Shown: positions 41,378 through 50,795, counted from the stretch's first letter. The stretch is DNA of 64,000 bases from Sediminispirochaeta smaragdinae DSM 11293 (GCF_000143985.1 NC_014364.1:3100001-3164000), one strand, 5' to 3'. The notes: a model not told the origin generated them from the sequence alone. Numbers and translations: made by a program.

Positions 41378-42414
41378 AAGATGAAGCAATAAAACTGACC
41401 GGTTTCACCCGTTTCTCTGGTTGCGGGGCAAAATTAGGGCCGGGACTACTCGATAAGGCATTATGCGGCCTTTCTCAACCCAAAAATCCGGCGGTTTTGA
41501 GTGATTTTTCCGCTGCGGAAGATGCGGGGGTCTATAAAATCGACGAGCATATGGCATTGGTCCAAACCGTCGACTTTTTTCCTCCCATCGTCGATGATCC
41601 CTTCACCTTCGGGAGGATAGCAGCAGCCAACGCCCTCTCCGATGTCTTTGCCATGGGAGGAACACCACTCACGGCACTCACCATCCTCTGCTACCCTAAG
41701 GATAAGATTCCCCTCGAACATCTGCGCAGTATGATGGAGGGAGGAATCTCCGCGCTCACAGAGGCATCCTGCTCCCTGGTCGGAGGACACAGTGTCGACG
41801 ACCCGGAGCTGAAGCTGGGCTTTTCCATCACCGGCAGGGTGGAGCCGCAGAAGGTATGGAGAAACAACACCCTCAGAAAGGGGGATGCCCTCATATTTTC
41901 AAAGGCCCTCGGAACGGGGCTGATCAACACGGCGCTTAGAGCGGAGCTGGCCAGCGAGGAGGCAATAGAGGCCGCCTCCCGGCAGATGGCTACCCTCAAC
42001 CTTTCCGCAATGGAAATTCTGAAAACCGCCGATCTATCCGCATGTACCGATGTGACGGGTTTCGGTCTCCTTGGACATGCCGCAGAGATGGTCTCAGGTT
42101 CCGCCTGTGGGCTTACGATCAAGAGCGGCAGCCTTAAGCTCCTTCCCGATGTCATGGAATATGCATCCATGGGTCTTGTCCCCGAGGGAACCTACCGGAA
42201 CAAGGAGTTCAGATTGCCTTTTATCGCCAATGCGGAAACGATTGATCCGGTTCTCCTTGACCTTCTTTTTGATCCGCAAACCTCGGGAGGCCTCCTGGCG
42301 GCCGTTTCCCCACGGGATGCGGAAAGATGTGTCGAAGCAATGAATGAACAAGGACTATCCGCGGCTCTCATAGGCAGTGTCGAAGGTCCTTCCGAGAAAA
42401 TCACCATAGCATAG
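41374..42414 (+). CDS. selD: Selenide, water dikinase (selenophosphate synthetase)
   Basis: Makes selenophosphate from selenide and ATP, the selenium donor for selenocysteine, selenouridine and labile selenium cofactors. 346 residues: the catalytic segment SGCGAKL has Cys17 (not selenocysteine) and Lys20. The ATP/metal-binding parts DFFPPIVDDPFTFGRIAAAN, VGGHSVDDPE, CTDVTGFGLLGH and FDPQTSGGLLAAV follow. The start overlaps the xdhC-yqeB stop by four bases, tying selenium activation to hydroxylase maturation. No selA, selB or tRNA-Sec is in the window. Confidence 0.95.
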   Translation: MKDEAIKLTGFTRFSGCGAKLGPGLLDKALCGLSQPKNPAVLSDFSAAEDAGVYKIDEHMALVQTVDFFPPIVDDPFTFGRIAAANALSDVFAMGGTPLTALTILCYPKDKIPLEHLRSMMEGGISALTEASCSLVGGHSVDDPELKLGFSITGRVEPQKVWRNNTLRKGDALIFSKALGTGLINTALRAELASEEAIEAASRQMATLNLSAMEILKTADLSACTDVTGFGLLGHAAEMVSGSACGLTIKSGSLKLLPDVMEYASMGLVPEGTYRNKEFRLPFIANAETIDPVLLDLLFDPQTSGGLLAAVSPRDAERCVEAMNEQGLSAALIGSVEGPSEKITIA

Positions 42415-42424
42415 TGGAGGAAAG

Positions 42425-43066
42425 ATGTCTGAAGAGAAAAAGCACGTAGTAGACGCCAGAGGGCTCCCCTGCCCTCAGCCTGTTATTCGCACCAAGAAGG
42501 CCCTTGGTGAGGGAAATTTCGATACACTCGAAGTGATTGTCGATAATAGTGCAGCGGTTACCAATGTTACGCGTTACGCCGAGCATGCCGGCTACAAGGT
42601 GATCGGTACCGAGGAACAGGAGGGTGCCTTTACCATCTCCATAGCAGGAGGCGCCGAGGTTTCTCAGGAAAGCGAGGCGGCAGCCTTCAACCAAGCCATC
42701 GCAAGCTGTCCGGTGACTCAATCCGGAGGGACGGCGGGAAAAACCGTTTTTATTTCCAAAGATACCGTAGGAGAAGGAGATCGGGAACTCGGACGATTGC
42801 TGATGAGCGCCTTTCTTTTCGCCCTTACCGAACTCGATCAGATGCCCAAACGGCTTGTTTTTATGAACAGCGGCGTTAAGTTGACCATAGAATCGGCAAA
42901 GGAGCTTGGCGACCTGAAGAAATTGGAAGCGGCAGGCATTGAGATTCTCGCCTGTGGGACATGCCTAGACTATTACGGATTGAAGGATAAACTTGCTGTC
43001 GGTATGGTCTCGAACATGTACGATATCGCTACTGCCCTTCTCGAAGGGGATACCGTTACGGTATAG
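42425..43066 (+). CDS. yedF: Selenium metabolism protein YedF (TusA and DsrE-like domains)
   Basis: 213 residues. An N-terminal TusA/SirA-like domain has the Cys16 motif GLPCPQPV that carries sulfur or selenium persulfide in the family. A C-terminal DsrE/DsrF-like domain (about 105–213) has FISKDTVGEGDRELG and GIEILACGTCLDYYGL. The YedF family is a marker of selenium-using bacteria with molybdenum hydroxylases. GGAGGAAAG lies just before the ATG, ten bases after selD. Probably moves reduced selenium to SelD or the hydroxylase cofactor; the exact role is not established. Confidence 0.92.
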   Translation: MSEEKKHVVDARGLPCPQPVIRTKKALGEGNFDTLEVIVDNSAAVTNVTRYAEHAGYKVIGTEEQEGAFTISIAGGAEVSQESEAAAFNQAIASCPVTQSGGTAGKTVFISKDTVGEGDRELGRLLMSAFLFALTELDQMPKRLVFMNSGVKLTIESAKELGDLKKLEAAGIEILACGTCLDYYGLKDKLAVGMVSNMYDIATALLEGDTVTV

Positions 43067-43087
43067 CCAAGGAAGAGGAGATATATC

Positions 43088-44179
43088 ATGAGTGCGCAAC
43101 GAAAAAGATTATGTTCCCTTCTTTTTCTCTTTTCAGCAATCTTTTCGCTCTGGGCCTCCGGTTCACAGGAAGCCCAGCAGGGTATCACCGTCACCGACTC
43201 AATCGGAAACCACGTTGTACTCCCCGCCCCTCCGGAACGGATCGTCGTCGCAGGAAAATCGACGCTTATAACCGCCGATACCCTCTTCCTCTTTCCCGAG
43301 GCAAGGGGAAAGGTCATTGGACTGGGAAAAACAAACCAAGGGCTGGGAGATTTTTTCCCCTATCTTGATCCCAACATCGGGGAGATAACCCGAATCGGCC
43401 ATGAGGTCGGGCCGGAACAGGTTATTGCCCTTAAACCGGATCTCTTTATCGTAAAAGATTTTGTATATGAAAAACTTGGTGCACCGGTGGCAAAGTTAGG
43501 GGTTCCGACCATAGCGCTATCTCTTGAAACGCCAAGCCAGTATATCGACGACATCATGATTGTCGGGCGTATCTTCGGAGATACAAAACGGGCAGAAGCG
43601 ATCAACGCCTATTATGCCGATTTTCTCGACAGAATAAACAAAAAAGTCGGGAAGATCCCTGAACAGAATAAACCATCGGTACTCCTGCTCTATTACTCCA
43701 ATAAGGGAGGAGAGACCGCCTTTAACATCTCACCGGTAAGCTGGATACAGACTGCTCAGGTTGAAAAGGCAGGGGGCAAGGCCGTCTGGAAGGAAAGCAA
43801 CAAAGGCGGTGGATGGAAAACAGTCAATTTTGAACAGATAGCGGCCTGGGATCCTGACTATATTTTCATTACCAGCTTCAACAGTGACAGTAGTGATTTC
43901 CTTCCCGGAATACTTGCAGATACGACGTGGCAGCAATTGCGGGCGGCAAAGGCAGGCAGGGTGAAGGCCGTCCCTTCCGATTTTCACAGCTGGGCCCAGC
44001 CTGATACCCGTTGGATACTCTGTATCGGCTGGATGGCAAAAACCCTCTATCCCGAAGAATTTTCGGATATGAAGATAAGCGATGAGGTGATCCGCTTTTA
44101 TAATGAACTGTATCATCTGGACCGATCGGTGATTGAGGAAGTTGTCCTTCCCAGGCTCGAAGGAGAGATAGCTGACTAA
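43088..44179 (+). CDS. ABC transporter substrate-binding protein (TroA-like, BtuF/MolB class)
   Basis: 363 residues. A signal peptide (LCSLLFLFSAIFSLWASGSQ) lacks a lipobox Cys, so the protein is periplasmic. The two TroA-like lobes are joined by a long helix. Family segments are VTDSIGNHVVLPAPPERIVV, EQVIALKPDLFIVKDF, LLLYYSNKGGETAF and FEQIAAWDPDYIFITSF. This class binds vitamin B12, iron chelates, haem or, in MolB proteins, molybdate/tungstate. Position directly after four molybdenum/selenium hydroxylase genes favours molybdate or tungstate, but sequence alone does not decide. AAGAGGAG precedes the ATG; permease and ATPase follow. Confidence 0.82.
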   Translation: MSAQRKRLCSLLFLFSAIFSLWASGSQEAQQGITVTDSIGNHVVLPAPPERIVVAGKSTLITADTLFLFPEARGKVIGLGKTNQGLGDFFPYLDPNIGEITRIGHEVGPEQVIALKPDLFIVKDFVYEKLGAPVAKLGVPTIALSLETPSQYIDDIMIVGRIFGDTKRAEAINAYYADFLDRINKKVGKIPEQNKPSVLLLYYSNKGGETAFNISPVSWIQTAQVEKAGGKAVWKESNKGGGWKTVNFEQIAAWDPDYIFITSFNSDSSDFLPGILADTTWQQLRAAKAGRVKAVPSDFHSWAQPDTRWILCIGWMAKTLYPEEFSDMKISDEVIRFYNELYHLDRSVIEEVVLPRLEGEIAD

Positions 44180-44225
44180 CCGAGACCTCGACTCAGATAC
44201 CGAAGAGGAAAAGCGCAGAGGGACC

Positions 44226-45194
44226 ATGGTAAAGCTACTGTGTGCTTTAGGGTTAGTGTGTCTATTGTCCCTTTTGGCAGGCAGGTACCCGTCCGCCGGT
44301 TTTACCGCTCCTTCGACATTTATTCATGACCGGCTTGCTCGGAACCTACTTCTCTCTTTACGGCTGCCGCGGCTTATTGCAGCCCTTTTGCTCGGGCTCG
44401 CCCTGGGAGCCGGAGGCACGGTTTTTCAGATGCTCTTCTCAAATCCCCTGGTGGAGCCGGGATTTCTCGGTGTGAGTCAGGGCGCCGCCTTCGGGGCTGC
44501 TGCGGCCATCGTACTTGGCGGAACGGCAGCCTGGTTGATACAGATATCGGCGGCATGCTTCGCCTTTGTCGGCCTCGGGGCAAGCTATCTTCTTGCACGC
44601 CATTTCCGCTTCGGAGGCTGGACCCTTCGTCTTGTCCTGGCGGGTATAACGGTTTCGGCCCTTTTCTCCGCAGGGGTTGGAATACTCAAATACACCGCAG
44701 ACCCCATGAGCCAATTGCCGGAGATCACCTTCTGGCTTCTCGGTGGCCTCTGGAGTGTCGGCTGGAAAGAGGTTCTTTCGGTGCTTCCTGTGGTTCTTCT
44801 CGCAGCACTTCTTCTTTTTGCCCATCGATGGCGCCTTAATCTTCTTTCGATGGACGACAGAACCGCTTTTTCCTTTGGAATCGCACCGGTACGCGAACGG
44901 CTTATTCTCCTTGCCGCAGCAACGGCGGCAACGGCAGCGGTCATCTCCATCAGCGGTATGATCAGCTGGGTCGGTCTGATCGTCCCCCATATGGCGCGAA
45001 AGCTCTTCTCCGCCAATTCCAGATGGTCGCTGCCCGGTGCAATGATGCTCGGTGCCTGCTTCACCATCGTCTGCGATACCCTTGCGAGAACCCTCCTTGC
45101 CGGGGAAATTCCCCTGGGAGTGCTCACCAGCTTCATAGGAGCCTGTTTTTTCATTATCCTCCTTACGAAAAAAAGCACAAAGCGAGGCCGGTGA
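44226..45194 (+). CDS. ABC importer permease (FecCD/BtuC/MolB-type)
   Basis: 322 residues, about nine to ten membrane helices. The family signatures LRLPRLIAALLLGLALGAGG, NPLVEPGFLGVSQGAAFGA, LLGGLWSVGWKEV, and SGMISWVGLIVPHMARKL before the coupling helix, mark the BtuC/FecCD group of type II importers. It follows the binding protein after 46 bases and is separated by one base from the ATPase start. The substrate is that of the operon, probably molybdate/tungstate or another chelate. Confidence 0.9.
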   Translation: MVKLLCALGLVCLLSLLAGRYPSAGFTAPSTFIHDRLARNLLLSLRLPRLIAALLLGLALGAGGTVFQMLFSNPLVEPGFLGVSQGAAFGAAAAIVLGGTAAWLIQISAACFAFVGLGASYLLARHFRFGGWTLRLVLAGITVSALFSAGVGILKYTADPMSQLPEITFWLLGGLWSVGWKEVLSVLPVVLLAALLLFAHRWRLNLLSMDDRTAFSFGIAPVRERLILLAAATAATAAVISISGMISWVGLIVPHMARKLFSANSRWSLPGAMMLGACFTIVCDTLARTLLAGEIPLGVLTSFIGACFFIILLTKKSTKRGR

Positions 45195-45195
45195 G

Positions 45196-45966
45196 ATGAT
45201 GATTCTTGAGGCAAGAGATATTAATTTTCGCTATCACCCGGAAGCACGGCCCGTTCTCTCGGACCTTTCCATGGGAGTGGAGAAAGGGAGCATTACCGCG
45301 ATCCTCGGTCCGAACGGTGCGGGAAAGAGTACCCTACTCGATCTCTGCCTCGGCTGGAAGCAGCCTTCCCGCGGTTCAATGCTGCTTCAAGGCAGGCCTA
45401 TCGGCTCCTATTCCCGAAGAGAAGCGGGACAATTGATAAGTCTCGTTCCGCAGGATGAGCGAATTTCCTTCGGTTATTCGGTAATCGAATACGCACTGCT
45501 CGGTAGAGCCCCCTATCTGGAACAGCTGGAAATGCCCGGTATCAAAGACAGAGCGATTGCCGAGCATGCCCTTGAAAAGACAGGAATCGCAAAGCTGAAG
45601 CAGCGGCCTGTTACGAGTCTTTCCGGCGGCGAATATCAATTGTTAATGATAGCCAGAGCCCTTAGCCAGGAGCCTTCGATCATGCTCCTCGACGAACCGA
45701 CCAGTAAGCTTGATCTTGCAAACCAGAGGCGGGTTTCGACCATTCTCGCATCACTTGCGCAGTCAGGAGTGACGATCCTCTTCACCACCCATCACCCTGC
45801 CTTGGCTGCGGCCATCGCCACCCACCTGGTGCTTCTCAAGGAGGGGCTGCTTCTGGAAGCAGGGCCAACCGAGAAGATACTAACGGGAAGAAACCTCTCC
45901 CGCCTGTACGATGTCCCTATCCATGTCCGTTCGGTGGAAGGAAAACCGGTCATCATCCAGGAGTAG
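45196..45966 (+). CDS. ABC importer ATP-binding protein (FepC/BtuD-type)
   Basis: 256 residues with Walker A GPNGAGKST, Q-loop LVPQDE, signature LSGGEYQLLMIARAL, Walker B IMLLDEPTSKLD and switch His in TTHHP. It powers the permease encoded immediately upstream. Start ATG at 45196 (or 45199). It ends nine bases before the convergent adenine deaminase stop. Confidence 0.93.
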   Translation: MMILEARDINFRYHPEARPVLSDLSMGVEKGSITAILGPNGAGKSTLLDLCLGWKQPSRGSMLLQGRPIGSYSRREAGQLISLVPQDERISFGYSVIEYALLGRAPYLEQLEMPGIKDRAIAEHALEKTGIAKLKQRPVTSLSGGEYQLLMIARALSQEPSIMLLDEPTSKLDLANQRRVSTILASLAQSGVTILFTTHHPALAAAIATHLVLLKEGLLLEAGPTEKILTGRNLSRLYDVPIHVRSVEGKPVIIQE

Positions 45967-45974
45967 CCATGGGG

Positions 45975-47705
45975 TCAAGGCACGGAATTACCGGTAAAGG
46001 TGAAGTGCTCGACATCAAAAAGCCCCATATCGGTCAGTTTCAATTTTGGGATTACCGGCAAGGCGAGAAAGCTCAGGGTCATAAATGGATCGAGCCCCGG
46101 ATTGATACCAAGCTTAGTCCTGGCAACATCGAGCATTCGGCTAAGTTTGGCGTTGATTTCAGCAGCACTTCGATCACTCATCAATCCGGCAATGGGTAAC
46201 TCCAGGGTCCCCATGACGTTTCCACCTGCCACAATGGTGATTCCTCCCCCCACACGGATCAACTCACGGACCGCCGTATACATATCCTCGTCTCCATCCC
46301 CTGCAACGATGATATTGTGGCTGTCATGGGCTATGGTCGACGCCACGGCGCCTCCCTTGATTCCGTAATTCTCCAAAAGCGCAAGGCCGATATTGCCTGT
46401 CGCGTTATGGCGTTCAATTACCGCCAATTTTACGATATCCCCTCCCGGAAGAGGGCGAAAATAGCCGGCATCATCCCGTTCGACCTCCCGTTCGACCGCT
46501 TCTGTGACAAGGGAGGCTTCGGCGACCTGAATGACTCTGGCACGCGAGGAGTCGAGTTTCAGGTGAAAGGCCTCGACGCCAAAGGGTTTGACGTGAACCG
46601 TGTCGGTAACAGAAGAGGCATCAATCTCCTTCGGAAGCTCAAAAAGCGAGCGTCCATCCCTTGCCACCACATTTCCGCCAACCAAAACCGTGGATACCGC
46701 AAAATCCTTCAGATCTTCAACGAAAACAAGATCCGCATCGTAGCCGGGGGCCACTGCACCCTTTCCGTCGAGCCGGTAACATTCGGCGGCATTGAGGCTT
46801 GCCATCGTTACTGCGGTAATGGGATCGATTCCGTTTCTGACCGCTATCCTCAGATGATTGTCGATGTGGCCCGCGGTCAGGATATCTTCCGGCTGGCGGT
46901 CGTCGGTGCAAAAGAGACAACGGCGGCTATTTTCGGGGGTCACTCCCTTAATGAGGGCTTCCACATTTCGGGCGGCAGAGCCCTCCCGCAGCAAAACATA
47001 CATGCCGCGGCTCAAGCGATCGTTCATCTCCTGGACCGTAGAGCATTCATGATCGGTGCGAACCCCTGCAACCGCATAGGCGGTAAGATCATTTCCCGAA
47101 ACCATGGGACTGTGACCGTCGACAAATTTATGGCGGCTTTTGGCAAGCATCACCTTTTTCAGCACCGGTTCGGAACCGGCGATGAGAGAAGGATAATCCA
47201 TAAGCTCTCCAAGACCAAGCACACACTCCTCATCGATGAGACGTTCCAACTCCTTTGCACCCAAAACGGCACCAGAATGCTCGAATCCGGTAGCGGGAAC
47301 GCAGGACGGGAGCATAAAATAGATGTCAACAGGAAGGTTCCTGCTTGCCTTCAGCATATACCGTATACCGTCGAGTCCACAGACATTGGCGATCTCATGG
47401 GGATCGGCAACCACGGTAGTGGTACCTCTGGGCAAAACGGCAGAGGCAAACTGGGCCGGTGTGGAAAGGGACGATTCGATATGAACATGACTGTCGATGA
47501 AGCCGGGAAGGATATAACGGCCGGCGGCATCGATCTCATGAAGCCCCCTATAATCACCGATGCCGATGATCGTTCCCCCTTCAATGGCCACACTGCCATG
47601 AACCAGGCCGTGACCAAAGAGATCAACCACGATGCCGTTTCGTATAACCAATGAGGCCTGCTTCCTCCCGGCCGCAATATCTATCCGCTGTTTCAAGTTA
47701 TCCAT
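45975..47705 (-). CDS. ade: Adenine deaminase
   Basis: Deaminates adenine to hypoxanthine. 576 residues of the amidohydrolase superfamily: metal-binding PGFIDSHVHIESS, VVADPHEIANVCG, GLGELMDYP, HSPMVSGNDLTAYAVAG, FCTDDRQPEDIL and the C-terminal AHDSHNIIVAGDGDEDMYTA and GGNVMGTLELPIAGLMSD typical of bacterial Ade. The ATG at 47705 follows AAAGGAG. A TATAAT box on the minus strand at 47772–47777 is the probable -10, with a TGTTG direct repeat just upstream of it. Divergent to the next amidohydrolase gene, feeding the hydroxylase at 55–57 kb. Confidence 0.95.
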   Translation of the reverse strand: MDNLKQRIDIAAGRKQASLVIRNGIVVDLFGHGLVHGSVAIEGGTIIGIGDYRGLHEIDAAGRYILPGFIDSHVHIESSLSTPAQFASAVLPRGTTTVVADPHEIANVCGLDGIRYMLKASRNLPVDIYFMLPSCVPATGFEHSGAVLGAKELERLIDEECVLGLGELMDYPSLIAGSEPVLKKVMLAKSRHKFVDGHSPMVSGNDLTAYAVAGVRTDHECSTVQEMNDRLSRGMYVLLREGSAARNVEALIKGVTPENSRRCLFCTDDRQPEDILTAGHIDNHLRIAVRNGIDPITAVTMASLNAAECYRLDGKGAVAPGYDADLVFVEDLKDFAVSTVLVGGNVVARDGRSLFELPKEIDASSVTDTVHVKPFGVEAFHLKLDSSRARVIQVAEASLVTEAVEREVERDDAGYFRPLPGGDIVKLAVIERHNATGNIGLALLENYGIKGGAVASTIAHDSHNIIVAGDGDEDMYTAVRELIRVGGGITIVAGGNVMGTLELPIAGLMSDRSAAEINAKLSRMLDVARTKLGINPGLDPFMTLSFLALPVIPKLKLTDMGLFDVEHFTFTGNSVP

Positions 47706-47768
47706 AGCACTACTCCTTTTTCGTTCATCCGTCTTGTAAGGCGGATATATTGGGTATACGATACTCCT

Positions 47769-49421
47769 GTGATTATAACACAACAAAACGCAACAAAGAA
47801 TGATATTTTTCTACTCTCGGGTGCAACCGTCATCAATGGGAAGGGGGCGGCTCCCTTTGTCGGCGACGTAAAGATCGAAGGCGATTCGATCACAGCCGTC
47901 GACAACACACTGCATAGTAATGATGAAAGCATGAAACGGATCGACTGCAGGGGGCTCTACCTTGCTCCCGCCTTCATTGATCCGCATACCCATACCGATG
48001 CCGCACCCTTTCTTCCCCAGGGATTTCGCCCCAAGATCACCCAGGGTATCGCAACCGAAACCGTCGGGGTTTGTGGTCTCGGTATTGCCCCGATGCCGAA
48101 GGAGCGGCAGGCTTCCTGGCGAAAAACCCTCGTCATCGGAAATCCCGATATTTCCTGGAGCTGGGAAACTACCGCTCAATGGTATGACGCAGTGGAAAAA
48201 GCGGGCCTTGAATGTAATGTTCTCCCCTTTGTGGGTCACGGGACCCTCCGCTACGCTGCAGCAGGCGGCAAAAGTGCCCCCCTTTCGCCGAAGGAAGAGG
48301 CGAAGATGCTTGACATGCTCGAAGAAGCATTCGATGCCGGTGCGATAGGAACAAGCCTCGGCCTGATCTATTTCCCAGCCCTCTTCGCCAGCAGAAACGA
48401 GCTGCTTGCCGTGGCGAAAAAGAGTGCCGAATATGGAAGACTCCTTGCCGTTCATATGAGAAGCGAAAGCGATGAGCTCTTTCAGGCCTTGAGAGAAATC
48501 ACCGACATCGCCGAAGAGGCGGGATGCAGGCTCCATATCAGCCATCTCAAGGCCATAGGAGAACGAAATCAGCGGCAGATTCCGCAGGTTCTCAGGTTCA
48601 TCGAACAAAAGGGGCTTAGCTTTGACAGCTATCCCTATGATTTCGGCAGCACCAGCCTTCTCTCTCTTCTACCGCCCTTCCTCCTCGAAGGAAGCAGCGT
48701 CGAGGGGGCAATCGGCCGATTAGGTGACGCCGAAACAATACAAAGGCTCGAAGCACTTTATGGGGGAGCACAAGCGGCGCCTTCCAACGTCCCATGGGAT
48801 AACCTTCCGCTTCTGATAGGCTGGGATAACATCGTTGTAACCGATCTGCCCGGAGTGTCAAAGAAAAAAGCCTTACGATATACAGGAAAGAGTATCGCCC
48901 GCATAGCCGAAGAAGAGCAAAGCTCACCGCTTGCGGCTCTCGGCCTTCTCCTCGCAGCGACGGAGGGAGCAGGACGGATGCTGGATCGCTACAGCCGGGA
49001 AGAACGTGTCGAAGAGATTCTCCTCCATCCTGCGGGCATGCTTTCCAGCGACACCCTTCTGGGAGGGAGGCTTCATCCCAGGGTCTACGGCACATTTCCC
49101 CGTTTTTTCCGCTGGCAGGTATTCGAAACCTCCCACCTCTCTTTGGAAGAGGCTGTGAGAAAGAGCTCAAAGGCCGCGGCCGACCTGTTTGGAATCAAAG
49201 ACAGGGCCATCATTGCCCCGAATAAGAAGGCGGATATCGTGGTCTTCGACTCGAATATCAAGGACTGTTCAAGCACAGCTTTCCCAGAGAGGGAATCCGA
49301 AGGAATCCACTGGCTTTTTATCAACGGGAAAGCCAAAATTGCCGATGGGCACTACCGTTCAGAAAAGCCGGGAAGGCTGATCAGAACATGCATGCAACAA
49401 GATGCAACATTATCCTTGTAA
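47769..49421 (+). CDS. D-aminoacylase/N-acyl-D-amino-acid deacylase-family amidohydrolase
   Basis: 550 residues, amidohydrolase superfamily subgroup of N-acyl-D-amino-acid deacylases. PAFIDPHTHTDAAP gives the first metal ligands, GVCGLGIAPM the family's Cys, HMRSESDELFQALRE, HISHLKAIGE and FDSYPY the remaining metal-site segments, and IAPNKKADIVVFD the small beta-domain. The GTG at 47769 is the only start close enough to the conserved DIFLLSGATVING. Divergent from ade and carrying operator-like repeats at both ends, it appears to belong to the purine regulon. Its true substrate may be a purine-derived amide or ureide rather than a D-amino acid derivative (inference). Confidence 0.8.
   Translation: MIITQQNATKNDIFLLSGATVINGKGAAPFVGDVKIEGDSITAVDNTLHSNDESMKRIDCRGLYLAPAFIDPHTHTDAAPFLPQGFRPKITQGIATETVGVCGLGIAPMPKERQASWRKTLVIGNPDISWSWETTAQWYDAVEKAGLECNVLPFVGHGTLRYAAAGGKSAPLSPKEEAKMLDMLEEAFDAGAIGTSLGLIYFPALFASRNELLAVAKKSAEYGRLLAVHMRSESDELFQALREITDIAEEAGCRLHISHLKAIGERNQRQIPQVLRFIEQKGLSFDSYPYDFGSTSLLSLLPPFLLEGSSVEGAIGRLGDAETIQRLEALYGGAQAAPSNVPWDNLPLLIGWDNIVVTDLPGVSKKKALRYTGKSIARIAEEEQSSPLAALGLLLAATEGAGRMLDRYSREERVEEILLHPAGMLSSDTLLGGRLHPRVYGTFPRFFRWQVFETSHLSLEEAVRKSSKAAADLFGIKDRAIIAPNKKADIVVFDSNIKDCSSTAFPERESEGIHWLFINGKAKIADGHYRSEKPGRLIRTCMQQDATLSL
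47772..47795. promoter_or_regulatory. Candidate ade promoter and direct-repeat operator A
   Basis: Plus strand: ACAACA (47780–47785) and GCAACA (47790–47795), so CAACA repeats 10 bases apart; on the minus strand this is TGTTG-CGTTT-TGTTG. Two bases past it on the minus strand is TATAAT (47772–47777), the likely -10 of ade, whose ATG is 67 bases further. It is one of five such repeats in purine-gene promoters in this window. It also overlaps the first codons of the divergent gene. Confidence 0.55.
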
Positions 49422-49444
49422 GATCGAATATCCTATTGTACAAT
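49394..49444 (+). promoter_or_regulatory. Promoter of the NCS2 permease gene with direct-repeat operator B
   Basis: GCAACA at 49394–49399 and 49404–49409 (10-base period) lie immediately upstream of a sigma-70-like promoter TTGTAA (49416–49421), 17 bases, TACAAT (49439–49444). The repeat sits in the last codons of the preceding gene. The permease ATG is 44 bases beyond the -10. Confidence 0.6.
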
Positions 49445-49487
49445 CGTGATGTCACTAAAACCCACAAGTACGATAGGAGTTGTACAG

Positions 49488-50771
49488 ATGGAAAAATTCT
49501 TTCAACTGAAGGCACACAATACTTCAGCCAAGACAGAGATGATCGCCGGTCTGACCACCTTTCTGACCATGGCGTACATTCTCATCGTCAACCCCCAGAT
49601 CCTAAGCGCTACGGGAATGAATCAGGGAGCCATCTTCACCGCAACGGCAATTAGTTCGGCAGTTGCGACTCTGATCATGGCCTTTGCGGCAAACCTTCCC
49701 TTTGCCCTTGCTCCCGGGATGGGGCTCAACGCATTCTTCGCTTTTACCGTCGTCCTCGGAATGGGCTACTCCTGGCAGTTTGCCCTGACAGCGGTATTTC
49801 TCGAAGGTATTATCTTCATCATCCTGACCATCTTCAATGTTCGTGAAGCAATCGTAAACTGCATTCCCATGAACGTGAAGCGGGCTATCTCCGTCGGTAT
49901 CGGCCTGTTCATCGCATTCATAGGACTGCAGGGTGCCGGAATCGTTGTTGCCGACCAAGCTACCCTTGTAACGGTCGGCAAACTTACCAGCCCCCAGGCC
50001 CTCGTGGCCGTTATCGGCCTGGTGATCATGGGTATCCTCCTCGCCTTCCGTGTAAAAGGGGCTCTCCTCATCGGTATCGTTGCGGCTACCATTATCGGTT
50101 TTCCCCTTGGGGTTACCAGCGCACCTTCAGGCAGCTGGGCTCCCCCCTCCCTGGCACCCATCTTCTTTCAATTTGACTTCAGCAGGGTCTTCAGCCTCGA
50201 CATGTTGGTCATTCTTTTTACCTTCCTTTTTGTCGATATGTTCGATACCGTAGGAACCCTCATCGGCGTATCGACCAAGGCAGGCCTGATTGATAAGGAC
50301 GGGAATATCCCAAAGGTTAAGGGTGCCCTCTTTGCAGATGCTTTCGGAACAGCCTTCGGTGCTATTCTCGGAACCTCTACGGTTACCACGTACGTGGAAA
50401 GCGCTTCCGGTGTTGCAGAGGGCGGAAGAACCGGACTTACCGCTGTTTCAACCGCGGTACTCTTCTTCCTCGCTCTTTTCCTTAGCCCCCTCTTTCTCAT
50501 GATCCCCGGTGCGGCTACCGCTCCCGCCCTGGTTCTTGTCGGTCTTTTTATGATGAGCCCGATCAAGAATATCGATTTCGATGATTACACCGAAGCAATC
50601 CCCGCCTTTTTGACGATGATCATGATGCCCCTTACCTACAGCATCGCCGAAGGTATCATGTTCGGAATGCTCGGCTACATCGTCCTGAAGGTCCTTACCG
50701 GTAAGGCAAAGGATGTTTCTGTTGTTACCTATATTGTCGGTATTCTTTTCTTGATCAAGTTTTTGTTGTAG
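49488..50771 (+). CDS. NCS2-family adenine/guanine/hypoxanthine permease (AzgA/PbuG type)
   Basis: 427 residues, about 12–13 membrane helices. AzgA-type motifs: EMIAGLTTFLTMAYILIVNP, FALAPGMGLNAFFAFTVV, SVGIGLFIAFIGLQGAG, LFVDMFDTVGTLIGVSTKAG, LGTSTVTTYVESASGVAEGG and FDDYTEAIPAFLTMIMMPLT. Proton-coupled uptake of oxopurines or adenine across the inner membrane is expected. The ATG at 49488 follows ATAGGAG; the frame opens earlier at 49446 without homology. It follows the amidohydrolase gene, with its own promoter and a direct-repeat element. Confidence 0.93.
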   Translation: MEKFFQLKAHNTSAKTEMIAGLTTFLTMAYILIVNPQILSATGMNQGAIFTATAISSAVATLIMAFAANLPFALAPGMGLNAFFAFTVVLGMGYSWQFALTAVFLEGIIFIILTIFNVREAIVNCIPMNVKRAISVGIGLFIAFIGLQGAGIVVADQATLVTVGKLTSPQALVAVIGLVIMGILLAFRVKGALLIGIVAATIIGFPLGVTSAPSGSWAPPSLAPIFFQFDFSRVFSLDMLVILFTFLFVDMFDTVGTLIGVSTKAGLIDKDGNIPKVKGALFADAFGTAFGAILGTSTVTTYVESASGVAEGGRTGLTAVSTAVLFFLALFLSPLFLMIPGAATAPALVLVGLFMMSPIKNIDFDDYTEAIPAFLTMIMMPLTYSIAEGIMFGMLGYIVLKVLTGKAKDVSVVTYIVGILFLIKFLL

Positions 50772-50795
50772 TTTACTAGGTAAACGTGATTGTAC

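Noticed and set aside
41374-42414. Selenocysteine in SelD or other genes
   Set aside because: The SelD active-site residue is Cys (TGC), and no in-frame TGA with a plausible insertion element was seen in the window.
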